From: Streptomyces sp. NBC_00358
GTDB lineage: Bacteria; Actinomycetota; Actinomycetes; Streptomycetales; Streptomycetaceae
Assembly (NCBI RefSeq): GCF_036099295.1
Contig: NZ_CP107976.1
Span: forward strand, 6,820,001-6,884,000
Reading direction: 5' to 3'
DNA: 64,000 nucleotides
The notes under the pieces are model-generated. The model searched no databases. It saw nothing but the letters and a program-made list of their open reading frames with translations, and was not told the DNA's origin. This document shows, piece after piece, positions 39,201 through 48,011 of this stretch. A program made the translations under genes and the position numbers. Position 1 is the first letter of the stretch. Every line of letters begins with the position of its first letter.

Positions 39201-39219
39201 CTAACAAGTGTTTGGTAGG
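39201..39219. promoter_or_regulatory. KstR2-type operator between fadE and ipdF
   Basis: CTAACAAGTGTTTGGTAGG; on the other strand the core is ACCAAACACTTGTT, which fits the mycobacterial KstR2 motif AnCAAGnnCTTGnT at all but one fixed position. It lies between two divergent start codons 94 bases apart, beside a kstR2-like gene. A sister site is at 45978-45996. Confidence 0.8.
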
Positions 39220-39232
39220 TTAGCTTGGGAGC

Positions 39233-40024
39233 ATGAGCGACGTCGAGAGTCCGGCGTACGTGTCCGGGCACGGGCTGCTGAAGGGCCGCACCGCCGTCAT
39301 CACCGCCGCGGCGGGCGCCGGCATCGGCGGGGCCACGGCACGCAGGTTCCTGGAGGAGGGCGCCCGCGTCCTGATCAGCGACGCGCACCCCCGCCGGCTC
39401 AAGGAGACCGCCGAGAGCCTGGCCGCCGAGTTCGGCCCCGGCCAGGTGGCCGCGCTGCCCTGCGACGTCACCGCCGAGGACCAGGTCCAGGCACTCTTCG
39501 ACACCGCCGCCGCCCTCCACGGCCGACTGGACGTCGTCGTCAACAACGCGGGCCTCGGCGGAACCTCACCCCTGGTCGACATGACCGACGAGCAGTGGTC
39601 CAAGGTCCTCGACGTGACCCTGAACGGCACGTTCCGCTGCACCCGCGCGGCACTGCGCCGGCTCAAGGAGCGCGGCGAGGGCGGAGTCGTCGTCAACAAC
39701 GCCTCCGTCGTCGGCTGGCGCGCCCAGTCCGGACAGGCCCACTACGCCGCCGCGAAGGCGGGCGTCATGGCGCTCACCCGCTGCGCCGCGATCGAGGCCG
39801 CCGCCTACGGGGTGCGCGTCAACGCCGTCTCGCCCAGCCTCGCCATGCACCCGCACCTGGTGAAGGTCACCACTCCCGAACTGCTGGAGGAACTCACCGC
39901 CCGCGAGGCCTTCGGCCGGTACGCCGAACCCTGGGAGGTGGCCAACGTGATCGTGTTCCTCGCCTCCGGCTACTCCTCGTATCTGACCGGCGAGGTCGTG
40001 TCCGTGAGCAGCCAGCACGCCTAG
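39233..40024 (+). CDS. ipdF: IpdF-like short-chain dehydrogenase of steroid C/D-ring degradation
   Basis: 263 residues, ATG 39233. SDR fold with TAAAGAGIGGATARRF (the nucleotide-binding glycine loop has Ala in place of the first Gly), VNNAGLGG, and the catalytic tyrosine/lysine in HYAAAKAG after NNASVVGW. NNASVVGWRAQ, MTDEQWSKVLDVTL and ending EVVSVSSQ are strikingly like the Rv3559c/IpdF protein I remember, the dehydrogenase that oxidises the 5-hydroxy group of HIP-derived CoA esters. First gene of the rightward arm (ipdF, kstR2, fadA6) controlled by the operator at 39201. Confidence 0.85.
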   Translation: MSDVESPAYVSGHGLLKGRTAVITAAAGAGIGGATARRFLEEGARVLISDAHPRRLKETAESLAAEFGPGQVAALPCDVTAEDQVQALFDTAAALHGRLDVVVNNAGLGGTSPLVDMTDEQWSKVLDVTLNGTFRCTRAALRRLKERGEGGVVVNNASVVGWRAQSGQAHYAAAKAGVMALTRCAAIEAAAYGVRVNAVSPSLAMHPHLVKVTTPELLEELTAREAFGRYAEPWEVANVIVFLASGYSSYLTGEVVSVSSQHA

Positions 40025-40039
40025 GACGAGAATGACCGT

Positions 40040-40657
40040 GTGCCTACCAAGAAGAAGCCCCAGGTGACCGCCACCCCGGAGCGCCGCCGCGAACTGCTCG
40101 GCACCGCCGCCGAGGTGTTCGCCGAACAGGGCTACAACGCCACCACCGTACGCAAGATCGCGGACGAGGCCGGGATGCTCGCGGGCAGTCTCTACTACCA
40201 CTTCGACTCCAAGGAATCGATGCTGGAGGAGATCCTGCGGACCTTCCTCGACGAGCTCTGGGACGGCTACGACACCGTCCTGGACGCCGGACTCGGCCCC
40301 CGGGAAACCCTGGAGGCCCTGGTCACCGAGTCCTTCCGGGAGATCGACCGGCACCGAGCGGCCGTCGCGATCTACCAGAAGGAGGCCCGGCACCTCGCCG
40401 CACAGCAGCGCTTCGCCTTCCTCGCCGAATCCCAGCGCAACTTCGAGAAGGCGTGGCTGAGCACGCTGGAACGCGGAGTGGACGCCCAGGTCTTCCGCGC
40501 CGACCTCGACATCCGGCTCACCTACCGGTTCGTGCGCGACACCGTGTGGGTCGCCGCCTCCTGGTACCGGCCCGGCGGGCAGCACAGCCCGGAGGAGATC
40601 GCCCGGCAGTACCTGTCGATGGTGCTCGACGGCATCTCCGTCCGCGAGGAGCCGTAA
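40040..40657 (+). CDS. kstR2: KstR2-like TetR-family repressor
   Basis: 205 residues, GTG 40040, 15 bases after ipdF. N-terminal TetR helix-turn-helix: ELLGTAAEVFAEQGYNATTVRKIADEAGMLAGSLYYHFDSKE. The ligand domain shows EALVTESFREIDRH, AVAIYQKEARHLA, YRFVRDTVWVAASWYRPGGQ and IARQYLSMVLDGI, which line up almost block by block with the mycobacterial KstR2 sequence I remember (RFIRDTTWVSVRWYRPGG). KstR2 represses HIP-degradation genes and is relieved by HIP-CoA. The two palindromes in this island are its expected targets. Autoregulation follows from its place behind the operator. Confidence 0.88.
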   Translation: MPTKKKPQVTATPERRRELLGTAAEVFAEQGYNATTVRKIADEAGMLAGSLYYHFDSKESMLEEILRTFLDELWDGYDTVLDAGLGPRETLEALVTESFREIDRHRAAVAIYQKEARHLAAQQRFAFLAESQRNFEKAWLSTLERGVDAQVFRADLDIRLTYRFVRDTVWVAASWYRPGGQHSPEEIARQYLSMVLDGISVREEP

Positions 40658-40698
40658 GCGAACAGCCGCGAACCACCCACGTCCGCAAGGGAGTCGTC

Positions 40699-41856
<1,158 letters not shown>

Positions 41857-41872
41857 CGACCCACACGATCAC

Positions 41873-41918
41873 CGAGGGGCGCCGACGGCTCTCCTGCGGG
41901 CGCCCCTCGCAGGAGAGC
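41873..41918. terminator. Two mutually exclusive hairpins after the thiolase gene
   Basis: Arms CGAGGGGCGCC/GGCGCCCCTCG (41873-41883 with 41899-41909) and GCTCTCCTGCG/CGCAGGAGAGC (41888-41898 with 41908-41918). Both are perfect 11-bp stems and they overlap, so only one can form. Probably a bidirectional terminator between convergent genes. Confidence 0.65.
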
Positions 41919-41938
41919 GCCCGCGTGAGGACCGGCGC

Positions 41939-42208
41939 TCAGAGAGAGCGGTACACGTCGCGACGATTGCCGACCTTGACCACAAGGATGATCAGCCGGC
42001 CGTTGTCGATCCGGTAGGCGACACGGAAATCCCCGACACGCAGCCGGTACAGACCCTCATGCCCCGCGAGCTTCTTGACGTCCGCATCTTCACGGTAAGG
42101 GTCGTCGCCCAGGCGCGTCAGGGCGGTGAGAATGCGCATGGCGCTGGTCCGGTCGAGATCGCGAAGCTGTCGCTGGGCGGTGACGGTGAACCTGAATGCA
42201 TACTTCAT
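41939..42208 (-). CDS. RelE/ParE-family toxin
   Basis: 89 residues, ATG 42208 overlapping the antitoxin stop by four bases. The short RelE fold is clear: N-terminal FRFTVTAQRQLRDLDR, then GLYRLRVGDFRVAYRIDNGRLIILVVKVGNRRDVYRSL, with the basic/aromatic residues (Arg in LYRLRVGDFRV, C-terminal RRDVYR) used by RelE-type toxins on the ribosome. These proteins cleave mRNA or block gyrase; which one cannot be told here. It has no link to steroid metabolism and lies between convergent halves of the catabolic island, so it was probably inserted. Confidence 0.92.
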   Translation of the reverse strand: MKYAFRFTVTAQRQLRDLDRTSAMRILTALTRLGDDPYREDADVKKLAGHEGLYRLRVGDFRVAYRIDNGRLIILVVKVGNRRDVYRSL

Positions 42209-42465
42209 GCGGCGCCCTGGTCATCACTGAACAGGTCGGCCAGAAGGTCGGCCATGGAGACTGTGGGCTCGTCGAGATGCGCGGCTGCTTCTCGCGCGAG
42301 CATCTGGTCGGCTGCCTCCTCGACGGCGTCCAGAACCGCTATCGGCACGACGGCACCGACTCGTTCGCCTTTGCGGGTGATCACCGTGACTTCGCCGACC
42401 TCGGCGTTACTCAGGATCTCGGCCAGTCGCGCACGGGCCTCGCGGATGCTCAGCGTCTCGGTCAT
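42205..42465 (-). CDS. YefM/Phd-family antitoxin
   Basis: 86 residues from ATG 42465; GTG 42480 would add five but lies in the operator. N-terminal Phd/YefM DNA-binding fold: TLSIREARARLAEILSNAEVGEVTVITRKGERVGAVVPIAVLDAVEEAADQ, followed by an acidic tail (SMADLLADLFSDD) that wraps the toxin. Coupled to the relE gene by an ATGA overlap, the usual antitoxin-first order. Overlaps the end of ipdC by 59 bases on the same strand in another frame. Confidence 0.92.
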   Translation of the reverse strand: MTETLSIREARARLAEILSNAEVGEVTVITRKGERVGAVVPIAVLDAVEEAADQMLAREAAAHLDEPTVSMADLLADLFSDDQGAA

Positions 42466-43543
42466 GGCGTGAGTGTACACCGGACTGTGTACACAAAGGA
42501 TCCGCCGGAAGACTGCGGAGAGCGGCCCCCGCCTCCGCCATCACCCGCTCGACCAGTTCCGCGCACGACGGGAGATCCTCGATGACCCCCGCGACCTGGC
42601 CCGACGCCATCACCCCCAGGTCCGTCCGGCCGTCCACCATCGACGACTTGAGGAGCATCGGGGTGTTGGCGGCGAGCAGGACCTGGCTCCAGGACAGGTC
42701 CTTGCCGTGCTTCATGGCGAGGCCGTCGCGGATCACCCGGGACCAGGACAAGCCGGATATCCGCCGGAACCCGGCCGCCCGGCGCACGGCCTGGACGAGT
42801 GCCCTGGTACGGCCTGCCCGCTCCAGCGCGTCGACCAGGTCACTGCGCAGCATCCGGTGCGGCAGCCCGTCGACGGCCCTCGTCACGGTGACGTCCTTCA
42901 CCGTCGCCGCCAGATACCTCGCCTTCACCGCGTCGGGGACGGTCGAGTCGGAGGTCAGCAGGAAACGCGTGCCCATCGCGATGCCCGACGCGCCGTAGGC
43001 CAGCGCCGCCACCAGCCCCCGCCCGTCGAAGAAGCCACCCGCCGCCACCACCGGGATGTCCACGGCGTCCACCACCTGCGGCAGCAGCACGCTCGTCGCC
43101 ACCTCCCCGGTGTGCCCGCCGCCCTCCCCGCCCTGCACGATCACCGCGTCGGCACCCCAGGCCGCCACCTTCTCGGCGTGCCGCCGGGCACCGACGGACG
43201 GCACGACGACCACGCCCGCCGCCTTCAGCGAGGCGATCAGCTCACGGGAGGGCGCGAGCGCGAACGACGCGACGCGCACACCCTCCTCCACGATGATCCG
43301 CACCCGGTCGCCGGCGTCCCCGGCGTCGGCGCGCAGATTCACACCGAAGGGCCGGTCCGTACGGGACCTGACCTCCCGCACCGCGTCGCGGAGCTGGTCG
43401 AGTGTCATCGTCGCGGAGGCCAGGATGCCCAGCGCGCCCGCGTTCGCCGTCGCCGAGACCAGACGGGGCCCCGCCACCCAGCCCATACCGGTCTGCACGA
43501 TGGGGTGCCGGACACCGACGAGCGCCGTCAGCGCGGTCTCCAT
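42407..43543 (-). CDS. ipdC: IpdC-like flavin-dependent enzyme (nitronate monooxygenase family), altered C-terminus
   Basis: 378 residues, ATG 43543 sharing a base with the ipdB stop. NMO/2-nitropropane dioxygenase-type TIM barrel: VGVRHPIVQTGMGWVAGP, NAGALGILASATMT, VNLRADAGD, VIVQGGEGGGHTGE (flavin/phosphate), VVAAGGFFDGRGLVAALAYGASGIAMGTRFL. In the HIP pathway IpdC is an FMN-dependent enzyme acting between IpdF and IpdAB. The natural family end seems to be near LVERVMAEAG; the final ~35 residues here are encoded by the antitoxin operator and antitoxin gene in another frame. The barrel is complete, so activity is likely. Confidence 0.85.
   Translation of the reverse strand: METALTALVGVRHPIVQTGMGWVAGPRLVSATANAGALGILASATMTLDQLRDAVREVRSRTDRPFGVNLRADAGDAGDRVRIIVEEGVRVASFALAPSRELIASLKAAGVVVVPSVGARRHAEKVAAWGADAVIVQGGEGGGHTGEVATSVLLPQVVDAVDIPVVAAGGFFDGRGLVAALAYGASGIAMGTRFLLTSDSTVPDAVKARYLAATVKDVTVTRAVDGLPHRMLRSDLVDALERAGRTRALVQAVRRAAGFRRISGLSWSRVIRDGLAMKHGKDLSWSQVLLAANTPMLLKSSMVDGRTDLGVMASGQVAGVIEDLPSCAELVERVMAEAGAALRSLPADPLCTQSGVHSRHDRDAEHPRGPCATGRDPE
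42473..42494 (-). promoter_or_regulatory. Toxin-antitoxin operator: two GTGTACAC palindromes
   Basis: GTGTACAC at 42473-42480 and 42487-42494, each a perfect eight-base palindrome, 14 bases apart centre to centre and on the same helix face to within half a turn. Immediately upstream of the antitoxin start, where Phd/YefM antitoxins bind to autoregulate. Confidence 0.82.
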
Positions 43544-44346
43544 CAGCGCCCGCCCCCGCCCGGACCACCGGGGACGCCCCTGCCGGGTGTGCCCCGGTCC
43601 CGCGCGGCGCGCTCCGGATCGGGCACCTCCCTGTTCCGCAGGCCCTTCGGGTCGAGCACCGTGCGGATCAACTCCAGCTCCCGCGCCGTCGGTTCGCGGG
43701 TGAACGGCACCTCGTCCGGGATCACCAGCTCGAACCCGGTCGCCTCCCCGACCTGCTCGGCGGTCACACCCGGATGCACGGACACCAGCCGCATCGCATG
43801 GTCGGGCGTGGCGAAGTCGAGGACGGCGAGGTCGGTCACCACCCGGGGCAGCCGATGGAAGCGGGTCGCGCTCGGACCCGCGGCGGCGGCCCGGTCGTAC
43901 CCCACCCCGCACACCATGTCGACCCGCTCCACGAAGACACGCGGGGAGTGCTTCGGGATCCAGTAACTGGTCGGATTGTTCAGGGTGTTGACCGGGGCCC
44001 CACGAACGCCGAGGAGCTGGCGCCGGGGCCGGGACCAGTCGCCGACGCAGGAGATGTTCTGGTTCCCGAAGCGGTCGATCTGGCTCGCGCCCATCATCAC
44101 GTGCCGCCGCCCGCCGGTCACCGCGGTCAGATGTCTGCGGTACGGCAGCCAGCCCTCCGGCGTGCCGTCCGGGCCGACGAGCAGCGCCTCGCCGTCGGTC
44201 AGCAGCAGATCGGGCGAGAAGGTGTGCCGGGCCAGCCGGGCGCCGATGGAGGGGATCAGGCCCATGGGGCTGGCGAGCACCTCGCCGTCGTCCCGCCACG
44301 CCTCGGCACAGGCGATCACGCAGTATTCGGCTCGGCCGGCGCTCAC
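43543..44346 (-). CDS. ipdB: IpdB-like CoA-transferase-fold subunit (ring-cleaving hydrolase)
   Basis: 267 residues, GTG 44346, GTGA overlap with ipdA. Family I CoA-transferase beta fold: EYCVIACAEAWRDDGEVLASPMG, PSIGARLARHTFSPDLLLTDGEA, the RRHVMMGASQIDRFGNQNISCVG segment, and TDLAVLDFATPDHAMRLVSVHPG. In mycobacteria IpdA and IpdB form a heterotetramer that is not a transferase but hydrolytically opens the last steroid ring (COCHEA-CoA). The context is identical here. The last ~25 residues are a glycine/proline/arginine-rich tail. Downstream and upstream genes are all coupled. Confidence 0.87.
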   Translation of the reverse strand: MSAGRAEYCVIACAEAWRDDGEVLASPMGLIPSIGARLARHTFSPDLLLTDGEALLVGPDGTPEGWLPYRRHLTAVTGGRRHVMMGASQIDRFGNQNISCVGDWSRPRRQLLGVRGAPVNTLNNPTSYWIPKHSPRVFVERVDMVCGVGYDRAAAAGPSATRFHRLPRVVTDLAVLDFATPDHAMRLVSVHPGVTAEQVGEATGFELVIPDEVPFTREPTARELELIRTVLDPKGLRNREVPDPERAARDRGTPGRGVPGGPGGGGR

Positions 44347-45209
44347 TGGTCCCGCTCCTTCCGCCAGGCCTGGACGGCGCTCTGATAGGCGGGTTCGTCG
44401 CCGCCGAGGAACCGCTCGGCGAACGCGGCGTAGGGCGTGGCCGCGTACATCTGCTGGAAGGCCTCGTCCCGCCCGTAGTCAGGGACGCACGACGTGAAGT
44501 GCGCGCCGTTCGGCGCCTCCACCACGCCCGTCACGGACGACCGCTGGAGCAGCAGGGTCTGCGGCGCGGCCTCCTTGGTCAGCTCCGCCGTGTCGACGAT
44601 CCGCTCGCAGGAGACGTACGCCGTGTCCGCGGCCTCGCAGAACAGATCGTCGAAGTACGGGTCGGGGCCCAGGTACTGGCCGTTGCCCAGGCGGTCCGCC
44701 CGGTTCATGTGGACCAGCGCCGCGTCCAGCCGCAGGGCGGGCATCGCGACGAGTTCCTCCCGCACCCCGGTGGCCGCGTCGGGATACGGCGAAGTGACCG
44801 TCCGCAGGCCCGGGTTGACCCGCATCACGTCCGAGCCGAGCCCGGCGCGCACCGGCAGGAACGGCAGCCGGTTCGCCGCCGCGTGCAGCCCCCACATGAA
44901 CATCGCCTCGTCCACCTCCGTCAGCTCGAAGGCGCCGCGTTCGCGGGCCGCGCGGTAGTGCGGTTCCAGCGGGATGGAGTCGAGCGTCGCGAAGGCGGTG
45001 ACCAGGGAGCGGATCCGTCCCGCGGCGGCGAGCAGGCCGACGTCCGGGCCGCCGTACGCGACGACGGTGAGATCGGTGATCTCGGAGCGGAGCAGCGCTC
45101 TCACCAGGGCCATCGGCTTGCGGCGCGAGCCCCAGCCGCCGATGCCGAGGGTCATCCCGCTCTCCAGCCTGCCGACGACGTCCCGCGCCGACATGGTCTT
45201 GTCGCTCAC
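44343..45209 (-). CDS. ipdA: IpdA-like CoA-transferase-fold subunit
   Basis: 288 residues, GTG 45209, GTGA overlap with echA20. Family I CoA-transferase alpha fold: MSARDVVGRLESGMTLGIGGWGSRRKPMALVRALLR, VVAYGGPDVGLLAA, FELTEVDEAMFMWGLHAAANRLPFLPVRAGLGSD, and DAALVHMNRADRLGNGQYLGPDPYFD. Acts with IpdB. The FELTEVDE segment carries the glutamate region reported as catalytic in IpdAB. The unbroken chain echA20-ipdA-ipdB-ipdC, each linked by 1-4-base overlaps, matches Rv3550-Rv3553. Confidence 0.88.
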   Translation of the reverse strand: MSDKTMSARDVVGRLESGMTLGIGGWGSRRKPMALVRALLRSEITDLTVVAYGGPDVGLLAAAGRIRSLVTAFATLDSIPLEPHYRAARERGAFELTEVDEAMFMWGLHAAANRLPFLPVRAGLGSDVMRVNPGLRTVTSPYPDAATGVREELVAMPALRLDAALVHMNRADRLGNGQYLGPDPYFDDLFCEAADTAYVSCERIVDTAELTKEAAPQTLLLQRSSVTGVVEAPNGAHFTSCVPDYGRDEAFQQMYAATPYAAFAERFLGGDEPAYQSAVQAWRKERDQ

Positions 45210-45964
45210 CGGGGTCCCTCCTTGCCGAAGGTGTCGCGGACGCGGTCGGCCACGCCCGCGAGATTGGCCTCGAAGGTGAAGCCCTGCTCGAATCGGTAGC
45301 TGCGGCGCACGTCGACGGGGTCGATGCCGTTGATGGCGGCCTTGGCGAGCCGGATGAGGTGTCCGTCCTTGGCCGCTATCTCGCGCGCCAGCTCCAGCGC
45401 GGCGGCCCGCAGTTCCGCCCGCGGTACGACCCGCCACACCGAGCCGTGCGTGTGCAGCTCGGCCGCCGTCGCCGTGCGCGAGGTGTAGTACAGGGCCCGC
45501 ATCAGATGCTGGGGGACGAGACGGGCCAGATGCGTGGCCGCGCCGAGCGCGCCGCGGTCCAGCTCGGGCAGGCCGAAGGTGGCGTCCTCGCTCGCCACGA
45601 TCGCGTCCGCGTTCCCCACCAGTCCTATGCCGCCGCCCAGGCAGAAGCCGTGCACCGCCGCGACCACGGGCACCTCGCACTCGTACACCGCCGCGAAGGC
45701 CTCCGCGCAGCCGCGGTTGGCGCCGATCAGCGCGCCGTGACCGGTGGTGTCGCGCTGCATCTCCTTGATGTCGACGCCCGCGTTGAAGCCGCGCCCCTCG
45801 GATCTCAGGACGACACAGCGGACCCCGGGGTCGCTGCCCGCCGCGCGCACGGCGTCGGCCAGGTCGAACCAGCCCCGCACCGGCAGCGCGTTCACCGGCG
45901 GGAAGTCGACCGTGACGACGGAAATCCCCTTTTCCGGGGACGAGGTGGAGACACCCATGGGCAC
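45206..45964 (-). CDS. echA20: EchA20-like enoyl-CoA hydratase/isomerase-fold ring hydrolase
   Basis: 252 residues. GTG 45964 lies eight bases after AAAGG, so it is preferred over ATG 45958. Crotonase fold: VVTVDFPPVNALPVRGW, CVVLRSEGRGFNAGVDIKEM (oxyanion hole), AAVHGFCLGGGIGLVGNADAI, and FGLPELDRGALGAATHL with the active-site acid region. In mycobacterial HIP degradation EchA20 opens one of the two remaining rings before IpdAB. First gene of the leftward ipd arm; the KstR2-type operator at 45978 covers its promoter. Confidence 0.88.
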   Translation of the reverse strand: MPMGVSTSSPEKGISVVTVDFPPVNALPVRGWFDLADAVRAAGSDPGVRCVVLRSEGRGFNAGVDIKEMQRDTTGHGALIGANRGCAEAFAAVYECEVPVVAAVHGFCLGGGIGLVGNADAIVASEDATFGLPELDRGALGAATHLARLVPQHLMRALYYTSRTATAAELHTHGSVWRVVPRAELRAAALELAREIAAKDGHLIRLAKAAINGIDPVDVRRSYRFEQGFTFEANLAGVADRVRDTFGKEGPR

Positions 45965-45977
45965 ATCAGCTACCTTT

Positions 45978-45996
45978 CCACCAAACGTTTGTTAGG
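45978..45996. promoter_or_regulatory. KstR2-type operator between echA20 and the SDR pair
   Basis: CCACCAAACGTTTGTTAGG; the core ACCAAACGTTTGTT fits AnCAAGnnCTTGnT with two substitutions and shares most of its bases with the sister site at 39201 read on the opposite strand (CCTACCAAACACTTGTTAG). Lies 14 bases upstream of the echA20 start and 45 bases before the divergent SDR gene. Confidence 0.8.
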
Positions 45997-46040
45997 TGTG
46001 ATGCGAAGCTAGCAGCGATCGCGGCCGCGCGGGAGGCCCT

Positions 46041-46835
46041 GTGGACAACCCGGACACCCTGGATTGCGGAGCCGCCGCCGCGGACCTCGGCGGCCGGACC
46101 GTCGTCGTCACCGGAGGCACCCGAGGCGTCGGGGCAGGCATCGCACGGGCCTTCACGCAGGCGGGCGCGCACGTCGTGATCTGCGCCCGACGGCCCCCCG
46201 AAGTCCCGTTCGAACAGGCCGACTTCGTCCCCGTCGACCTGCGCGACCCGGCCGCCGTGCAGACCTTCTTCGATTCCCTGCCCCGGCTCGACGTCCTGGT
46301 CAACAACGCGGGCGGCGCCCCCTACCGGCCCCTCGCCGAGGCCGACGCCGAGCGGCACGCCCGGGTCATCGAGCTCAACCTCACCGCCCCGCTCACCGCG
46401 TCGATCGCCGCGTACGAACACCTCAGGCGGGCCCGCGGCTCGATCGTGATGATCGGCAGCGTGAGCGGGTCGCGGCCCTCGCCCGGTTCAGCGGCCTACG
46501 GCGCGGCCAAGGCCGGACTGGAGAGCCTGGCGCGTTCCATGGCCGTCGAGTGGGCGCCCGAGATCCGGGTCAACACCCTGGTCGTCGGCATGGTCCGCAC
46601 CGAACTGGCCCATCTGCACTACGGCGGCGAGGACGGCGTCGCCGCCGTCGCCCGCACCGTCCCGCTGGGCCGCCTCGCCCGGCCGTCCGACATCGGTGCC
46701 GCCGCAGTCTTCCTCGCCTCGGACGCCGCCGCGTACATCAGCGGCGCCTCGATCCTCGTCCACGGAGGCGGCGAACGGCCCGCCTTCCTCGACGCCGCCA
46801 CCGCCAACAAGGACCAGCAGGGAGAAGTGGGATGA
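46041..46835 (+). CDS. SDR oxidoreductase of the HIP island (Rv3549c-like)
   Basis: 264 residues, GTG 46041, four bases after GGGAGG. Classical SDR: TVVVTGGTRGVGAGIARAF, VNNAGGAPY, catalytic SVSGSRPSPGSAAYGAAKAGL, and RPSDIGAAAVFLASDAAAYISGASILVHGGGERPAF. Divergent from echA20 across the KstR2 operator, the same arrangement as Rv3549c and Rv3550. Its own reaction in the pathway is unknown to me; oxidation or reduction of a hydroxy/oxo CoA-linked intermediate is expected. ATGA overlap with the next SDR. Confidence 0.85.
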   Translation: MDNPDTLDCGAAAADLGGRTVVVTGGTRGVGAGIARAFTQAGAHVVICARRPPEVPFEQADFVPVDLRDPAAVQTFFDSLPRLDVLVNNAGGAPYRPLAEADAERHARVIELNLTAPLTASIAAYEHLRRARGSIVMIGSVSGSRPSPGSAAYGAAKAGLESLARSMAVEWAPEIRVNTLVVGMVRTELAHLHYGGEDGVAAVARTVPLGRLARPSDIGAAAVFLASDAAAYISGASILVHGGGERPAFLDAATANKDQQGEVG

Positions 46836-47746
46836 GCGCACGATCGCTGTGTGAGGGGCGGGTCGTGATCGTCACGGGCGCGGGCCGCGGGCTCGGCCGG
46901 GCGCACGCGCTGGCGTACGCCGCAGAGGGCGCCCGGCTCGTGGTGAACGACCTCGGCGTCGGCCTCGACGGCACCCCCGGACCCGACAGCCCGGCCCGGC
47001 GGGTGGCCGAGGAGATCTCCGCGGCGGGCGGTGAGGCGGTGGCCCACGGCGGGGACATCGCGACGACCGAGGGCGCCGCGTCCCTGGTCCGCACCGCCCT
47101 GGAGGCGTACGGGCGACTCGACACGCTCGTCAACAACGCCGGGTTCCTGCGCGACCGGACGCTCGTCAACCTCGACGAGGACGACTGGGACGCGGTGATG
47201 CGGGTCCACCTGAAGGGACACTTCCTGCCGCTCAGACAGGCCGCGGCACACTGGCGGGCGGAGGCGAAGGCGGGCCGCGCGCCCGACGCCAGGGTCGTCA
47301 ACACCAGCAGCGGGGCAGGCCTGCTGGGGTCGGCCGGGCAGGGCAACTACAGCGCCGCCAAAGCAGGCATCGTCGCTCTGACGCTGGTCGCGGCGGCCGA
47401 ACTGGGACGGTACGGCGTCCAGGTCAACGCCATCGCCCCGGCCGCCCGCACCCGGATGACCGAGCGGACCTTCGCCGACACCATGTCCGCCCCGGGAAGC
47501 GGATTCGACGCGATGGCCCCCGGCAATGTCTCGCCGCTCGTCGTCTGGCTCGGATCGGCCGCGAGCGCCGGGGTCACCGGCCGCGTCTTCGAGACCGAGG
47601 GCGGCCGGATCACGGTGATGGAGGGCTGGCGGCCGGGCCCGAGCGCCGACAAGGGGGCCCGCTGGACCCCGGCGCAAGCGGGCGAGACGGCCCGCAGACT
47701 CCTCACGGAGGCGGAGACCCCGGGGGCGGTGTACGGCGCGCGCTAG
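46832..47746 (+). CDS. SDR oxidoreductase of the HIP island (Rv3548c-like)
   Basis: 304 residues, ATG 46832. Larger SDR of the peroxisomal multifunctional-type group: VVIVTGAGRGLGRAHALAYAAEGA with NDLG (NAD-type Asp), VNNAGFLRDRTLVNLDEDDW, and NTSSGAGLLGSAGQGNYSAAKAGIVALT. The C-terminal ~60 residues (VTGRVFETEGGRITVMEGWRPGP) are typical of steroid and acyl-CoA-processing SDRs in mycobacteria. It ends the rightward arm of the island. Substrate unknown. Confidence 0.85.
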   Translation: MSARSLCEGRVVIVTGAGRGLGRAHALAYAAEGARLVVNDLGVGLDGTPGPDSPARRVAEEISAAGGEAVAHGGDIATTEGAASLVRTALEAYGRLDTLVNNAGFLRDRTLVNLDEDDWDAVMRVHLKGHFLPLRQAAAHWRAEAKAGRAPDARVVNTSSGAGLLGSAGQGNYSAAKAGIVALTLVAAAELGRYGVQVNAIAPAARTRMTERTFADTMSAPGSGFDAMAPGNVSPLVVWLGSAASAGVTGRVFETEGGRITVMEGWRPGPSADKGARWTPAQAGETARRLLTEAETPGAVYGAR

Positions 47747-48011
47747 GACGCCCGGCGTGTCCCGCCCGGGTCCCCGGTCGGCTCGGCGGCGGGGTCTCCT
47801 CCGCGGCAGGCGCTCTCGGCCGGGGCGGGCCTCTTGGACGGCTGGCGGCCGTCTTGCCAGGGACGGAGGTGGTGGCTCCGCGTGGGGCGACGCCCTCCGC
47901 GTGGACGGAGGCGGGGACTTCTGGACGGCCGGCGGCCCCCGGCGAGGGTCCGGCGCATCCGTCCAGGAAATGGTGCGCGTGCGGCCGTACCGCGCCTGGC
48001 CCGCCGGACGT

